Below the pieces are notes generated by a model. The model ran no database searches. It was not told the origin of the DNA and worked only from the letters and a program-made list of their open reading frames with translations. Below are positions 52,851-61,590 of a DNA stretch of 64,000 nt, piece by piece. The stretch's first letter is position 1. Every line of letters starts with the position of its first letter. This DNA is from an uncultured Gammaproteobacteria bacterium. Its GTDB lineage: Bacteria; Pseudomonadota; Gammaproteobacteria; GCA-001735895. The translations under genes and the position numbers were made by a program. Location of the stretch: positions 62,001 through 126,000 of the forward strand of contig CAMYLU010000006.1 in assembly GCA_947259485.1 (NCBI GenBank), read 5' to 3'.

Positions 52851-54579
52851 TATCGACGAGCCCGATCCCCAGGGGCAGCTGCTGCGCCTGCCCAACTGGA
52901 TTCCGGGGAGTTACATGATTCGCGATTTTGCCCGCAACCTGCTCGACCTGCGCGCCGCCGATGAAAGCGGTGATCTCGGCATCGAGCAGATCGATAAATC
53001 CAACTGGCGGGTCGCTGCCGCCAGGGGTGAATTGACGATCGAGTACAAGGTTTACGCGAAAGACCTGTCGGTGCGCGCGGCGCACCTGGATCACAGCCAC
53101 GGCTACTATAACGGCAGTAGCGTGTTTCTCGAGGTTCTCGGCCAGGGTGACAATCCCTGCGAAGTATTGATCGAAAAACCGCTCGCGGATTATTGCGCGG
53201 AATGGCAACTGGCGACCTCGCTCAAACGCAAGCAGGCGAATGCCTACGAATTTGGATTGTACGAAGCACTCGATTACGACGACCTGATCGATCATCCGGT
53301 CGAGATGGGCACGTTCACCTGTATCGCCTTTGAAGCCTGTGGGGTGCCACACGATATCGTGCTGACCGGTCGCTTCGAATGTGACGAGGCTCGCCTGGCA
53401 GCCGATTTGAAAACAATCTGCGAGCACCATATCCGCTTTTTTGGCGAACCTGCGCCGATGGATTATTACCAGTTCCAGGTGATGGTCGTCGGTGAGGGCT
53501 ATGGTGGCCTCGAGCACCGCGCCAGTACCAGCCTGATTGCGAGCCGCGCCAGCCTGCCAAAACAGGGGCAATCGAAGGTGGACGATGACTACCGTGATTT
53601 TCTCGGGCTCTGCAGCCACGAGTATTTCCATACCTGGAACGTCAAGCGAATCAAGCCCAGTGTCTACCAGCCATACGATCTGCAGCGCGAGGTGTATACC
53701 GATTTACTGTGGGCCTTCGAGGGCATCACGTCTTACTACGACGACCTTGCGTTGCTGCGTAGCGGCCTGATCGACGCGGAAAGTTACCTGGAATTGCTGG
53801 CGCAAACCGTGACCCGGGTGCAGCGGGGTTCGGGTCGTCTGCGCCAGTCCGCTGCAGAGTCGAGCTTCAACGCCTGGACCAAGTTTTACAAGCAGGATGA
53901 AAACGCGGCCAACGCAATTGTCAGCTACTACGCCAAGGGTAGCCTGATCGCAGCCTGCATCGATCTGAAAATTCGCCAACTGACTGCATCGCAACAAAGC
54001 CTCGACGATGTCATGCGTCGCCTGTGGCAGGGATATCGTGAACAGGGTAGGGGCGTTGAGCGTGATAGTATCCAGCAGCTAGTCAGCGAAATTGCCGGCC
54101 AGGACCTTGAACCTTTACTCGGCGAGTTGATTGACGGTACCGGCGAGTTGCCCCTGGACGAACTGCTTGGCCTGGTCGGTATCGAGATGCTGCAACGTAC
54201 CGCGAAAAATGCACAGGACAAGGGCGGTAAGGAGGTCGAGGGCGACCTGCCCACGGTCGACCTCGGTGCGGTACTGAAAGATGGCGAGGCCGGGCTCACG
54301 ATTCAGCGTGTCACCGAGGCCGGGTCAGCGCAAAATGCCGGCCTGTCCGCCGCTGATCAGATCATCGCGGTTGACGGGTTGAAGCTCAACCTGGGGCAAC
54401 TCGAGAAAAAATTATTACGGGCAAGCCCGGCGGAAGTCTGGCAGGTTCATGCTTTTCGTCGCGATGAACTGCATCAGTTCGAGGTCAAGTTACAGGCCGC
54501 TACGGAAAGCACCTGTGTTTTAAAAATCACCGATCAGCAGCGGGAGGCGCGCAAGGCCTGGTTCCAGCGTGATGCGTAG
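52789..54579 (+). CDS. M61 family metallopeptidase with PDZ domain
   Basis: The 596-residue protein has an N-terminal beta domain (YFDVSIRIDEP, NWIPGSYMIRDFARNL), the zinc site HEYFH near residue 277 in CSHEYFHTWNVKRIKP, with a downstream Glu in FEGITSYYDDL, and a C-terminal PDZ domain (AGLTIQRVTEAGSAQNAGLSAADQIIAVDG). M61 enzymes are glycyl-type aminopeptidases acting on peptides. No signal peptide is seen, so it is probably cytoplasmic. Its stop overlaps the birA start. The start ATG 52789 is supported by alignment with the left-hand partial copy. Confidence 0.92.
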   Translation: MIRYQITSRNPSSHYFDVSIRIDEPDPQGQLLRLPNWIPGSYMIRDFARNLLDLRAADESGDLGIEQIDKSNWRVAAARGELTIEYKVYAKDLSVRAAHLDHSHGYYNGSSVFLEVLGQGDNPCEVLIEKPLADYCAEWQLATSLKRKQANAYEFGLYEALDYDDLIDHPVEMGTFTCIAFEACGVPHDIVLTGRFECDEARLAADLKTICEHHIRFFGEPAPMDYYQFQVMVVGEGYGGLEHRASTSLIASRASLPKQGQSKVDDDYRDFLGLCSHEYFHTWNVKRIKPSVYQPYDLQREVYTDLLWAFEGITSYYDDLALLRSGLIDAESYLELLAQTVTRVQRGSGRLRQSAAESSFNAWTKFYKQDENAANAIVSYYAKGSLIAACIDLKIRQLTASQQSLDDVMRRLWQGYREQGRGVERDSIQQLVSEIAGQDLEPLLGELIDGTGELPLDELLGLVGIEMLQRTAKNAQDKGGKEVEGDLPTVDLGAVLKDGEAGLTIQRVTEAGSAQNAGLSAADQIIAVDGLKLNLGQLEKKLLRASPAEVWQVHAFRRDELHQFEVKLQAATESTCVLKITDQQREARKAWFQRDA

Positions 54580-55363
54580 CGAACCCATCAACGAGAGTGC
54601 AGCCAGGCAGGCAGTCGAACGACACGGTCTCGACTGGCATTACCGCCATAACACTGCATCTACCAATGCCGACGCACTGGACTACCACGACCTCCACCAG
54701 CGCGAAGTGGTCGCGTTCAGCGAGGCGCAAAGCGCAGGGCGGGGTCGGCGCGGCCGGCAATGGTTATCACCCTTTGCGCGTAATATTTATTGCACGATCG
54801 GTATTACCAAGGAAATCCCGGCTAATCGGCAGGGTTTGTTGAGCATCGTCACCGGCCTCGCATTATGCAGGGCTTTGCGGCAAAGCGCCGATGCTGCAAT
54901 ATCCCTGAAGTGGCCTAATGATGTACTCAGCGATGGGCGCAAACTCGGCGGTATCCTGATCGAATCGAGACCACTCGGCGATGATCGCTTTTTTTTCGCC
55001 ATCGGGTTTGGACTGAACATCCATATGGACGCCGACGAGCTGACCGGGATTTCCCAGCCTGCCACCAGCCTTGAACAAATCGCCGTGAGCCAGATCGATC
55101 GCACGCAGGTGCTGACGACCTCGATAGATTCTGTCATTGATTCGATCCGGGCGTTTGAGTCCGACGCGGTACAGGACCTGGTTAGCGAGTTTGAGCGGTT
55201 CGATGCTTTTCATGGTTGCCCGGTTGAAGTGGTTACCTCTGACAATCGCATTGCGGGCGTAAACAGGGGTATCACTGCTGATGGACGGCTCCAGCTGGAA
55301 ACCGAACACGGCATCGAGGTTCATTCGGCTGCCGAAATATCGCTCCGGGTTGCCAGCGAATGA
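54572..55363 (+). CDS. birA: Biotin--[acetyl-CoA-carboxylase] ligase
   Basis: From ATG 54572 (GTG 54569 is also open) the protein has 263 residues. It has the biotin ligase domain: NTASTNADALDY, the biotinyl-AMP loop GRGRRGRQWLSPF, LKWPNDVLSDGRKLGGILIE, and a C-terminal SH3-like part (HGIEVHSAAEISLRV). The N-terminal helix-turn-helix of bifunctional E. coli BirA is absent, so it is a monofunctional ligase without biotin-operon repression. It overlaps the coaX gene by 4 nt; the order birA-coaX is widely conserved. Confidence 0.9.
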   Translation: MRSEPINESAARQAVERHGLDWHYRHNTASTNADALDYHDLHQREVVAFSEAQSAGRGRRGRQWLSPFARNIYCTIGITKEIPANRQGLLSIVTGLALCRALRQSADAAISLKWPNDVLSDGRKLGGILIESRPLGDDRFFFAIGFGLNIHMDADELTGISQPATSLEQIAVSQIDRTQVLTTSIDSVIDSIRAFESDAVQDLVSEFERFDAFHGCPVEVVTSDNRIAGVNRGITADGRLQLETEHGIEVHSAAEISLRVASE

Positions 55364-56094
55364 TGCTGCTCGATTGCGGTAACAGCCAGCTCAAGGCGCA
55401 GTGGCACACAGCCGGACAGCTGCAGGCCAGCTATTCCTGTGCTTACGACCAGGACTGGACGCAACGCCTGGGCGTTTGGCTGCAACAACTGCCGGCGAAG
55501 CATTGTTATTTCGCCTCGGTGCTCGACGAGACCCGCGGGGCCCGTTTGGAGCAATGCCTGAAACAGAAATTCGACACCGCAGTTACTCGCTTCGTATCGA
55601 TGCCACAGGCCCTGGGTGTTACCAACGGCTACCGAGAGCCCGAGCGGCTGGGTGTTGATCGCTGGATGGCGTTGATCGCCGCGTCCGAACTGGTAGATGG
55701 AGACGTTGTTATTATCGATGCCGGCAGCGCGCTGACGCTGGACCTGTTGCGCGCGGACGGAAAACATCTGGGCGGGGTAATCCTGCCCGGTATCAACACT
55801 TCGCTGGACGTTTTCAAGCGCATCTTCGAGTATATCGATTTTGACGACCCGGCGATTGCTGAAACCACCGAACCCGGTTGTTCAACCGAGGCGGCGATTC
55901 ATATAAACTACAGCCACAATTCAATCGATTTATTGCCCGGGCTTGTGAACCAATGGACCAGCTATTTTGACAATGAAGCAACCATACTGCTTGCCGGAGG
56001 CGATGCGGTCGAAGTGCAAAGCGTACTGCAAAAGCCGGCCCGCATCGTACCCGACCTGGTGTTTCTAGGGATGGCTAGACTGGTCGCTCAATGA
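55360..56094 (+). CDS. coaX: Type III pantothenate kinase
   Basis: The 244-residue protein carries CoaX motifs: DCGNSQLKAQW at the N-terminus, GVDRWMALIAASEL (pantothenate and dimer region with Asp), VIIDAGSALTLDLL, and GGVILPGINTSLDVF. The C-terminal LLAGGDAVEVQSVL ends the ASKHA fold. It makes 4'-phosphopantothenate for CoA synthesis. Its start overlaps birA, and its end overlaps the SPOR gene by ATGA, so all three are cotranscribed. Confidence 0.92.
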   Translation: MMLLDCGNSQLKAQWHTAGQLQASYSCAYDQDWTQRLGVWLQQLPAKHCYFASVLDETRGARLEQCLKQKFDTAVTRFVSMPQALGVTNGYREPERLGVDRWMALIAASELVDGDVVIIDAGSALTLDLLRADGKHLGGVILPGINTSLDVFKRIFEYIDFDDPAIAETTEPGCSTEAAIHINYSHNSIDLLPGLVNQWTSYFDNEATILLAGGDAVEVQSVLQKPARIVPDLVFLGMARLVAQ

Positions 56095-56819
56095 AAGTAT
56101 TTCTCGGTTTATTATTGATTGTTAATGTCGCCTTTGCCGCATTCCAGTGGCTGCTGCCCTACGAGCAATTGTTCGTAGAGAAGAAAAAAATTCCCGCCGC
56201 TGTCGAGCTGGAATTGTTGAGCGAGGCCAAGGTCGAAATCGTTAGCGAGGAAAAAGTCGTCGCCGAAGCGACGGCGAAGGAGGCGGAGGCGAAAGTCGAA
56301 AAACCAGCCCAGATTAGATACGAATCGCTGGTGGTCGAAGATTCAAGCGATAAGCGGGTCTGTTATACAATCGGCCCGTTCAAAGACCGGGAGCGGGCGG
56401 TCGAAATTAGCGGACGATATAGCGGCAAGCGCGCCGACACCGAGTTGAAATCCAGCCTCGAGAAAGATTACCAGGGGGTAATGGTCTATATCGCGGGCCA
56501 CGAAACCCGTGATGATGCGATCAGGACCGCCAATGCTCTTGCCAAGAAGGGGATCAGGGATCACATAATCGTCAATAATCCCGAAAATCCATACATTCTT
56601 TCGCTCGGTGTTTTCGGCCTCAAGAAAAACGCTGACCGGCACGCAACCAGGGTTAAAAAGCTGGGTTTCAATGCTGAAACCGAAGCACGATATCGGGAGC
56701 GCACAATCTTCTGGCTTTATGCCGAGCAGTCCAGCGAAACCGAATACCTGCTGCTACTCGACGATGCCGACTATGATACCGGGATCAACCAGATTCCGAC
56801 CGAGTGCTTGCCAACCTAG
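56091..56819 (+). CDS. SPOR domain-containing membrane protein
   Basis: The 242-residue protein has one N-terminal membrane helix (VFLGLLLIVNVAFAAFQWLL), a charged Glu/Lys/Ala-rich stretch (AEATAKEAEAKVEKP) and a C-terminal SPOR-like region (CYTIGPFKDRERAVEIS, DDAIRTANALAKKG, YILSLGVFGLKKNADRHATRVKKLGF). SPOR domains bind denuded peptidoglycan at division sites. It overlaps coaX by ATGA and is followed by tRNA-Thr, an arrangement kept in many gammaproteobacteria. Confidence 0.85.
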   Translation: MKVFLGLLLIVNVAFAAFQWLLPYEQLFVEKKKIPAAVELELLSEAKVEIVSEEKVVAEATAKEAEAKVEKPAQIRYESLVVEDSSDKRVCYTIGPFKDRERAVEISGRYSGKRADTELKSSLEKDYQGVMVYIAGHETRDDAIRTANALAKKGIRDHIIVNNPENPYILSLGVFGLKKNADRHATRVKKLGFNAETEARYRERTIFWLYAEQSSETEYLLLLDDADYDTGINQIPTECLPT

Positions 56820-56905
56820 GGCAAACACAATAAAATTCGCGCCCTTACCAGAGGGCAGTATAAGCCCTGTAAGCGGTCGTAATGGCCATCATATGAAATG
56901 TAATT

Positions 56906-56981
<76 letters not shown>

Positions 56982-56985
56982 ATTC

Positions 56986-57012
56986 AAAGCCCCTGTTAAA
57001 GGGGCTTTTTTT
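56986..57012 (+). terminator. Rho-independent terminator after tRNA-Thr
   Basis: AAAGCCCC-TGTTAAA-GGGGCTTT followed by a run of T makes a compact hairpin with U-tract, ending the birA-coaX-SPOR-tRNA transcript. Confidence 0.9.
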
Positions 57013-57057
57013 GTCTGGCTGGATTCCCATTGCCTGAGGACGTCGTCTCAAAGAGTG

Positions 57058-58641
57058 CTAGCCACTGTCCTTGTTCTTGTAATGGGAGATCACTTCGGAG
57101 GCCAGGCCGACACCGGCTTCCGAGTACATGTTCCATGCGGCTTCCGCGCCGGCATCGATGAGTTCGGCGACTTCGCGCTGGTGTCTGGCGACGGCAAACA
57201 CCTTTGCGCCCTGGTTGCGTTCACGGACGCGGCTGAAGAACCCCAGGTTTCTCTGGTGATTCTGCAATGCCAGAATCCCGACCTCTATGTTTTCTGTGGG
57301 CGTATTGTCCCAGACTTCGTCATCGGTTACATCGGCAAGAACGACATTGCGCCCCGCGGCCTGGTGGGCGTCAATGATGTCGGGATCGACATCGATACCG
57401 ATCAGGATGTCACCGTAGTCCGTCGCCAGGTGGTCGTATACGCCGGTACCGAGGCGCCCCATACCGATCACCGCAATTTTTGCATCGCCCAAATCAACGG
57501 GCTGGTCTTCAGGCAACATCGATTTCGTTTCAAACTTGCTGGCGGTTGGTTGCAGGCGACCATACAGGCGGCTTGCCTGTATATTGATTGGCGCGGCGAT
57601 GACGATGGTCATGGTCAGTGCAAGCGCGATCGTTACCAGCCAGTCCTCGCTCAGCCAGGCATTGGATACCGCGATCGCACCGACAATCAGCCCGAATTCA
57701 CTGTAGTTGGCCAGTGTCAGTGACGACAGCGTCGCGGTTCGCGCGCGCATCTTGAAGCGGGTGAACAAGGCAAAGAACAAGACTGTCTTGAAAATGACCA
57801 GTGACGCCAGCAGCATAGCGATCAGCACGGCCGAGACGGTCAGGTGGCCCGACATGCCGATGCTCAGGAAAAAACCAACCAGCAACAGATCCTTGAAACC
57901 CAGCAGGCGCTTCGAGACATCTCCCGCCAGCGGGTGCGATGCCAGCAGGGCGCCGATTATCAATGCGCCGAGATCGCCCTTCACGTCGACGGCTTCGAAC
58001 AGGGCATAGCCGCCGAGCGCCAGCGCGAGGCCGTAGAGAATTTGCAGCTCGCTGCTATGTCCGGCGCGATTCAACAGGTGCATGAGCAAATAGCGCATCG
58101 GGATCAGCAGCAACAGACCCAGTGCCCAGGCCGATGGCAGCTTGCCGGTCGACGCGGCCAGGAAGACCACGGCAAAGATGTCCTGCATGATCAGGACGCC
58201 GATAGCAACTCGGCCGTATCTGGACTGGTATTCGCCTTTATCCTCCAGCGTTTTGACCGCGAACACGGTGCTGGAAAAACTGAGCGCGAAACCGATCAAC
58301 ATGGCTGTTCCGATATCGATGCCGGCGAAAGCCTGGATGCCTGCCAGGCTCATCCAGTAAAGCACAGTGCCGAGTACGGCGATCGTAATCGCTGTATGCA
58401 ATGTCGTCCCGACCCAGATGACCGGGCGTAACAGCGAGCGAAGATCGAGCTTAAGACCGATGGTGAACAGCAACAGCGTGACGCCAAGGTTGCCGATCGT
58501 GGTCAGCCGGCCGTGATCATAATCGCCCGACAAATTCAGCACGAAGCCACACAGCAGGTAGCCCACCATGGGCGGCAGGCCAATGCGTGCTGCGGCAATA
58601 CCGGCGATCAGCGCCGGCGCTATCCAGAGGAGGTCATCCAT
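57058..58641 (-). CDS. Cation:proton antiporter with TrkA-N domain (KefB/YbaL-like)
   Basis: The 527-residue protein has a 12-helix CPA2 antiporter core (GLPPMVGYLLCGFVLNL, TLLLFTIGLKLDL, FALSFSSTVFAVKTLEDKGE, VAIGVLIMQDIFAVVFLA, GALIIGALLASHPLAGDV). After it comes a cytoplasmic Rossmann RCK/TrkA-N domain from about residue 395 (IAVIGMGRLGTGVYDHLA, IGIDVDPD). It resembles KefB/YbaL-type K+/H+ antiporters. No KefG/KefF-like partner is adjacent. It follows the tRNA terminator on the opposite strand. Confidence 0.88.
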   Translation of the reverse strand: MDDLLWIAPALIAGIAAARIGLPPMVGYLLCGFVLNLSGDYDHGRLTTIGNLGVTLLLFTIGLKLDLRSLLRPVIWVGTTLHTAITIAVLGTVLYWMSLAGIQAFAGIDIGTAMLIGFALSFSSTVFAVKTLEDKGEYQSRYGRVAIGVLIMQDIFAVVFLAASTGKLPSAWALGLLLLIPMRYLLMHLLNRAGHSSELQILYGLALALGGYALFEAVDVKGDLGALIIGALLASHPLAGDVSKRLLGFKDLLLVGFFLSIGMSGHLTVSAVLIAMLLASLVIFKTVLFFALFTRFKMRARTATLSSLTLANYSEFGLIVGAIAVSNAWLSEDWLVTIALALTMTIVIAAPINIQASRLYGRLQPTASKFETKSMLPEDQPVDLGDAKIAVIGMGRLGTGVYDHLATDYGDILIGIDVDPDIIDAHQAAGRNVVLADVTDDEVWDNTPTENIEVGILALQNHQRNLGFFSRVRERNQGAKVFAVARHQREVAELIDAGAEAAWNMYSEAGVGLASEVISHYKNKDSG

Positions 58642-58824
58642 CGTTATTCACAAGCCAGGTACTTTTACAGTTGAGCCGAGTGTAGAATGACGGTGACAAG
58701 TTTGCAGCCTTCACTCGAAATGTCACAACTACTTATAGCTGGAGGCTTATCATGACAAAAAGCTCTCCGTGCTGTCTACTTCACGTATCGTTTCGGTTGC
58801 ACAAAATAATCGCGTAAGTCATGC

Positions 58825-58852
58825 CCGCTTTCGCGGCGGTCCGCCGAAGCGG
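58825..58852. repeat. Short GC-rich imperfect palindrome
   Basis: CCGCTTTCGCGGCGG and CCGCCGAAGCGG form an imperfect stem with two bulges in the 250-nt gap between the antiporter and the ABC permease genes. It looks like a REP-type intergenic element. The remainder of the gap holds only a doubtful 21-codon frame with a GGAGG site (ATG 58752). Confidence 0.45.
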
Positions 58853-58890
58853 AATGACGAGGTAGACGCGGGGATCGAGGCCCTGAAATT

Positions 58891-60138
58891 CTACAACCGG
58901 GTCGACAGGCCGTCAGCCAGCGAGTTGCGGTAGCCGCACCAGGCCGGTATTAGACCGACCAGGATACCCACGAGCTGCAGGCCGCCGAGCGTTGCCCACT
59001 CGCGGGCACCGGGCAGTCCGAGCGGCAGGAGGAGCCCGAATTGGTCAACGAGCCAGGGCTGCAGCACCAGCAGGACGGCGTTTTGCAACACCAGTCCGAG
59101 AACGATGCCGAATGCGGTCAGCAGCGCGGATTCCGAAACCAGCAATCCCATGACGTGCAGGTGGCTTGCGCCAACCGAGCGCAGTATTGCCATTTCCCGC
59201 CGGCGCTCGTTAAGGGCGGCTAGCGATACCGCGAGCAAGCCCACCATCGCAGCCGCCGCGACCAGCAGGGAAATAATGAGCAGCGCCTGTTCACCTACCC
59301 GCATCAGGTCCCACAGTTCCTGCAGCGCGACGCCGGGAAATATCGCCAGCAGCGGCTCGCGGGCATATTGATTGATTTCGCGTTGCAGCTTGAAGGCCAA
59401 CAGTCGACTGTCGAGACCGAGCATGAAAGCGGTAATGGCCCTCGGCCTCAGGTCGCTGCTGCTGCGTGCGAGGGTGGGATTGGTTTCGATCTTGTTCCAG
59501 TTGATGTGAATCGCCTCGATGCCGGCCAGGCTGACGTGTACGCTGCGGTCGACTGGCGTTCCGGTGGGCGCCAGTATGCCGCTGACCGCAAATGGCTTGT
59601 CGCTGTGATCGGCTGCCAGGCCATCGGCGCCGAGGCCATGGGTTAGGATCAGGCGATCGCCGCTCTGGTAACCCAGCTGCAGCGCGACTTCGGCACCGAG
59701 CACGGCGTCGTAGGTATCCTCGAACGCACGGCCAGCGCTGAACTCGAGCCGGCGCTTGTTGGCATAGCGGAAATGTTCGAAGTAATCACGCGTGGTGCCG
59801 ACCACGCGGTAGCCGCGGTGCGAATCCCCGAGCGAGATCGGAATCGCCCAGCGCACGCCCGGCAGGGCCGCGATTTCCCGGTAGCTCTCCCACGAGATAT
59901 TGTTGGTCGCATTGCCGATGCGAAACACCGAGTAGAGCAACAGTTGCACCGAGCCGCTGCGTGCGCCGACGATCAGGTCGGTACTGGAAACGGTGTTGGC
60001 AAAACTCTGGCGCGCGTGCAGGCGCATCTTTTCGACGCCGAGTAACAGGGCGACACTGACCGCTATCGTAAGCATCGTCAGCAGCGCGGTGCTGCGCCTA
60101 TTGAGCAGGCTCTTCCAGGCAAGACGCAGCATGTTCAT
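58891..60138 (-). CDS. ABC transporter permease, FtsX/MacB-like
   Basis: The 415-residue protein has an N-terminal helix, a periplasmic domain of about 220 residues, and three C-terminal helices (LLIISLLVAAAAMVGLLAVSLAAL with the following RRREMAILRSVGAS, the FtsX-family coupling motif; VSESALLTAFGIVLGLVLQNAVLLVL; LGGLQLVGILVGLIPAW). This is the MacB/LolC topology that moves substrates within or out of the periplasm rather than importing them. The stop of the ATPase gene overlaps its start by 4 nt. It likely works with the ATPase and DUF2796 protein in a zinc-linked function. Confidence 0.85.
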   Translation of the reverse strand: MNMLRLAWKSLLNRRSTALLTMLTIAVSVALLLGVEKMRLHARQSFANTVSSTDLIVGARSGSVQLLLYSVFRIGNATNNISWESYREIAALPGVRWAIPISLGDSHRGYRVVGTTRDYFEHFRYANKRRLEFSAGRAFEDTYDAVLGAEVALQLGYQSGDRLILTHGLGADGLAADHSDKPFAVSGILAPTGTPVDRSVHVSLAGIEAIHINWNKIETNPTLARSSSDLRPRAITAFMLGLDSRLLAFKLQREINQYAREPLLAIFPGVALQELWDLMRVGEQALLIISLLVAAAAMVGLLAVSLAALNERRREMAILRSVGASHLHVMGLLVSESALLTAFGIVLGLVLQNAVLLVLQPWLVDQFGLLLPLGLPGAREWATLGGLQLVGILVGLIPAWCGYRNSLADGLSTRL

Positions 60139-60839
60139 GTGATCGCCTGCGCACGGAATTCGTTGATCCCTGCCTCGCGCTTGAAATGCGCGCCGAGCGT
60201 CGGATCGTGGCTGACGAAGACCAGGGTTGCGTTGGTCTCTTCGAGCCGTTCGAATAGCAGGTCGACGAAGCGTTCGCGCGCACCGAAGTCAAGCGACGAA
60301 GTCGGCTCGTCGGCAATGACGATATCGGGATCGCCGATCAGCGCCCGCGCTGCCGCAACGCGCTGCTGCTGACCCACGCTGAGATTCGCTACCGGGGCAT
60401 TACGATCCAGTTCCCCCTCGGTAAACAGGTGGCGCAACAGGTACTCGGCGGCCGCCGCGATACTGCCGTGGGTACGCTCGGCGTTATTGCCGCGCCGCTG
60501 CGAAAAGCGGCACGGCAGGATGATGTTTTCGACCAGGTCGAGATAAGGCACCAGGTTAAACTGCTGGAAGATATAGCCGATGTGATCGGCGCGCAGCCGG
60601 TCACGCCGGGTCGCGCTCAGGTTGGCCGTGTCCTGCTGCATCAGTGACAGGCGCCCGGATTCGGGTGTCAGGATGCCGGTCAGGAGACCCAGCAGGGTTG
60701 ATTTGCCGCTGCCCGATGGGCCTCGCACGAACAGGTGTTCACCGCGAGCGAGGCAAAACGAATCGCAGGCCAGTAGCGGCGCGGTCGCGCCCGGCCAGCT
60801 GAAGCGCAGGTTTTCGATTTCGATCAGGTATTGGTTCAA
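60135..60839 (-). CDS. ABC transporter ATP-binding protein (MacB/LolD-like)
   Basis: The 234-residue protein has all ATPase motifs: Walker A GPSGSGKSTLL, Q-loop in IFQQFNLVPYL, the signature LSVGQQQRVAAARAL, Walker B DIVIADEPTSSLD, and H-loop VFVSHDPTL. The sequence FNLVPYLDLVENIILPCRFS is typical of the MacB/LolD group. It overlaps the permease gene by 4 nt and lies 26 nt after the DUF2796 gene, forming one operon. Confidence 0.9.
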   Translation of the reverse strand: MNQYLIEIENLRFSWPGATAPLLACDSFCLARGEHLFVRGPSGSGKSTLLGLLTGILTPESGRLSLMQQDTANLSATRRDRLRADHIGYIFQQFNLVPYLDLVENIILPCRFSQRRGNNAERTHGSIAAAAEYLLRHLFTEGELDRNAPVANLSVGQQQRVAAARALIGDPDIVIADEPTSSLDFGARERFVDLLFERLEETNATLVFVSHDPTLGAHFKREAGINEFRAQAIT

Positions 60840-60865
60840 ATTGTCAGAACGTAATCTGCTTTTGT

Positions 60866-61420
60866 CTATTGTAACCTGATTACCGGATCACTTGCGTCGA
60901 TATTACCCCCTGTCTGGCCGCGCGGCGTCAACGCCTGTACGCGGACCTCTGCGATTCGAGGCCAGGTCTCGAACAGGCGCAGATCGATGGTTTCGATCGC
61001 AGTATTCTTACATTCGAAGTGATAGTGCGCATGAAACTCGGAGTGACTTTCGCCCGCGTCTGAATCCTCGTGGGCGTGTTCGTCGTCGTGTTCATCGTGT
61101 TCACCATGCTCGTCCTCAGCGTGCTGCTCGGCCTCTACCTCGTTCAGCTCACAGCCGGCGCTCGCGGGCAGGACAAACAGCTTTGCGGGATCACGCAGCA
61201 GCGCGATTGCGTCCGCCACCGCCTTACGCTCGGCCGCGTTCGACGGCTCGTATTCGAAGCCGACGATACTTTCGGCCGGGGAAACGAACTCGATTTCCAG
61301 TTCCTCGTCATCGATGGCGAGATTGATCGAGGCGAAGCCGTGTACGTGCGCGGATTGCTGTGCAATTGCGGCTGTCGAACAGATGATCGCGAGTGAGATC
61401 AGAGAGGATCTTTTGAACAT
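60866..61420 (-). CDS. DUF2796 (ZrgA-like) periplasmic histidine-rich protein
   Basis: The 184-residue protein has a signal peptide (LISLAIICSTAAIAQQ) and then DUF2796 features: SAHVHGFASINLAIDDEELEIEF and FVSPAESIVGFEY. After a Cys it has a His/Glu/Asp-rich stretch (AEQHAEDEHGEHDEHDDEHA, about residues 98-130), likely metal-binding, then HAHYHFECKN and FETWPRIAEVRVQALTPRGQ. ZrgA of Vibrio cholerae belongs to this family and works with an ABC system in zinc acquisition. The Zur-like box just upstream and the ABC genes downstream fit that role. Confidence 0.87.
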   Translation of the reverse strand: MFKRSSLISLAIICSTAAIAQQSAHVHGFASINLAIDDEELEIEFVSPAESIVGFEYEPSNAAERKAVADAIALLRDPAKLFVLPASAGCELNEVEAEQHAEDEHGEHDEHDDEHAHEDSDAGESHSEFHAHYHFECKNTAIETIDLRLFETWPRIAEVRVQALTPRGQTGGNIDASDPVIRLQ

Positions 61421-61449
61421 TACGGTGGCCCTGTCAAGTTAAGCTGTCG

Positions 61450-61470
61450 GAATGTTATAACATAACATAT
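61450..61470 (-). promoter_or_regulatory. Zur-like operator
   Basis: AATGTTAT-AAC-ATAACATA matches the gammaproteobacterial Zur-box pattern (AATGTTAT-N3-ATAACATT) at 15 of 16 arm positions. It sits 30-50 nt upstream of the DUF2796 gene start, where repressor binding would block the promoter in zinc-replete cells. Confidence 0.8.
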
Positions 61471-61590
61471 TGTTGGAGAATAGCTCAATGCGCCAGTAAC
61501 AAATAATTGCAGTGATCAGACACATCGAATGCTCAATTCTCAGCGTCGTAACCGAGTTCATTTGATTCAGTTCAGGTTTTGGCGGCCCGG

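Noticed and set aside
52627-53631. Long 334-codon minus-strand frame opposite the M61 gene
   Set aside because: The plus strand encodes a complete M61 peptidase with HEYFH and PDZ motifs; the opposite frame is a composition shadow.
58752-58817. 21-codon frame with a GGAGG site after the antiporter gene
   Set aside because: It is very short, has no conserved features and lies next to a REP-like palindrome; a remnant is possible but unsupported.
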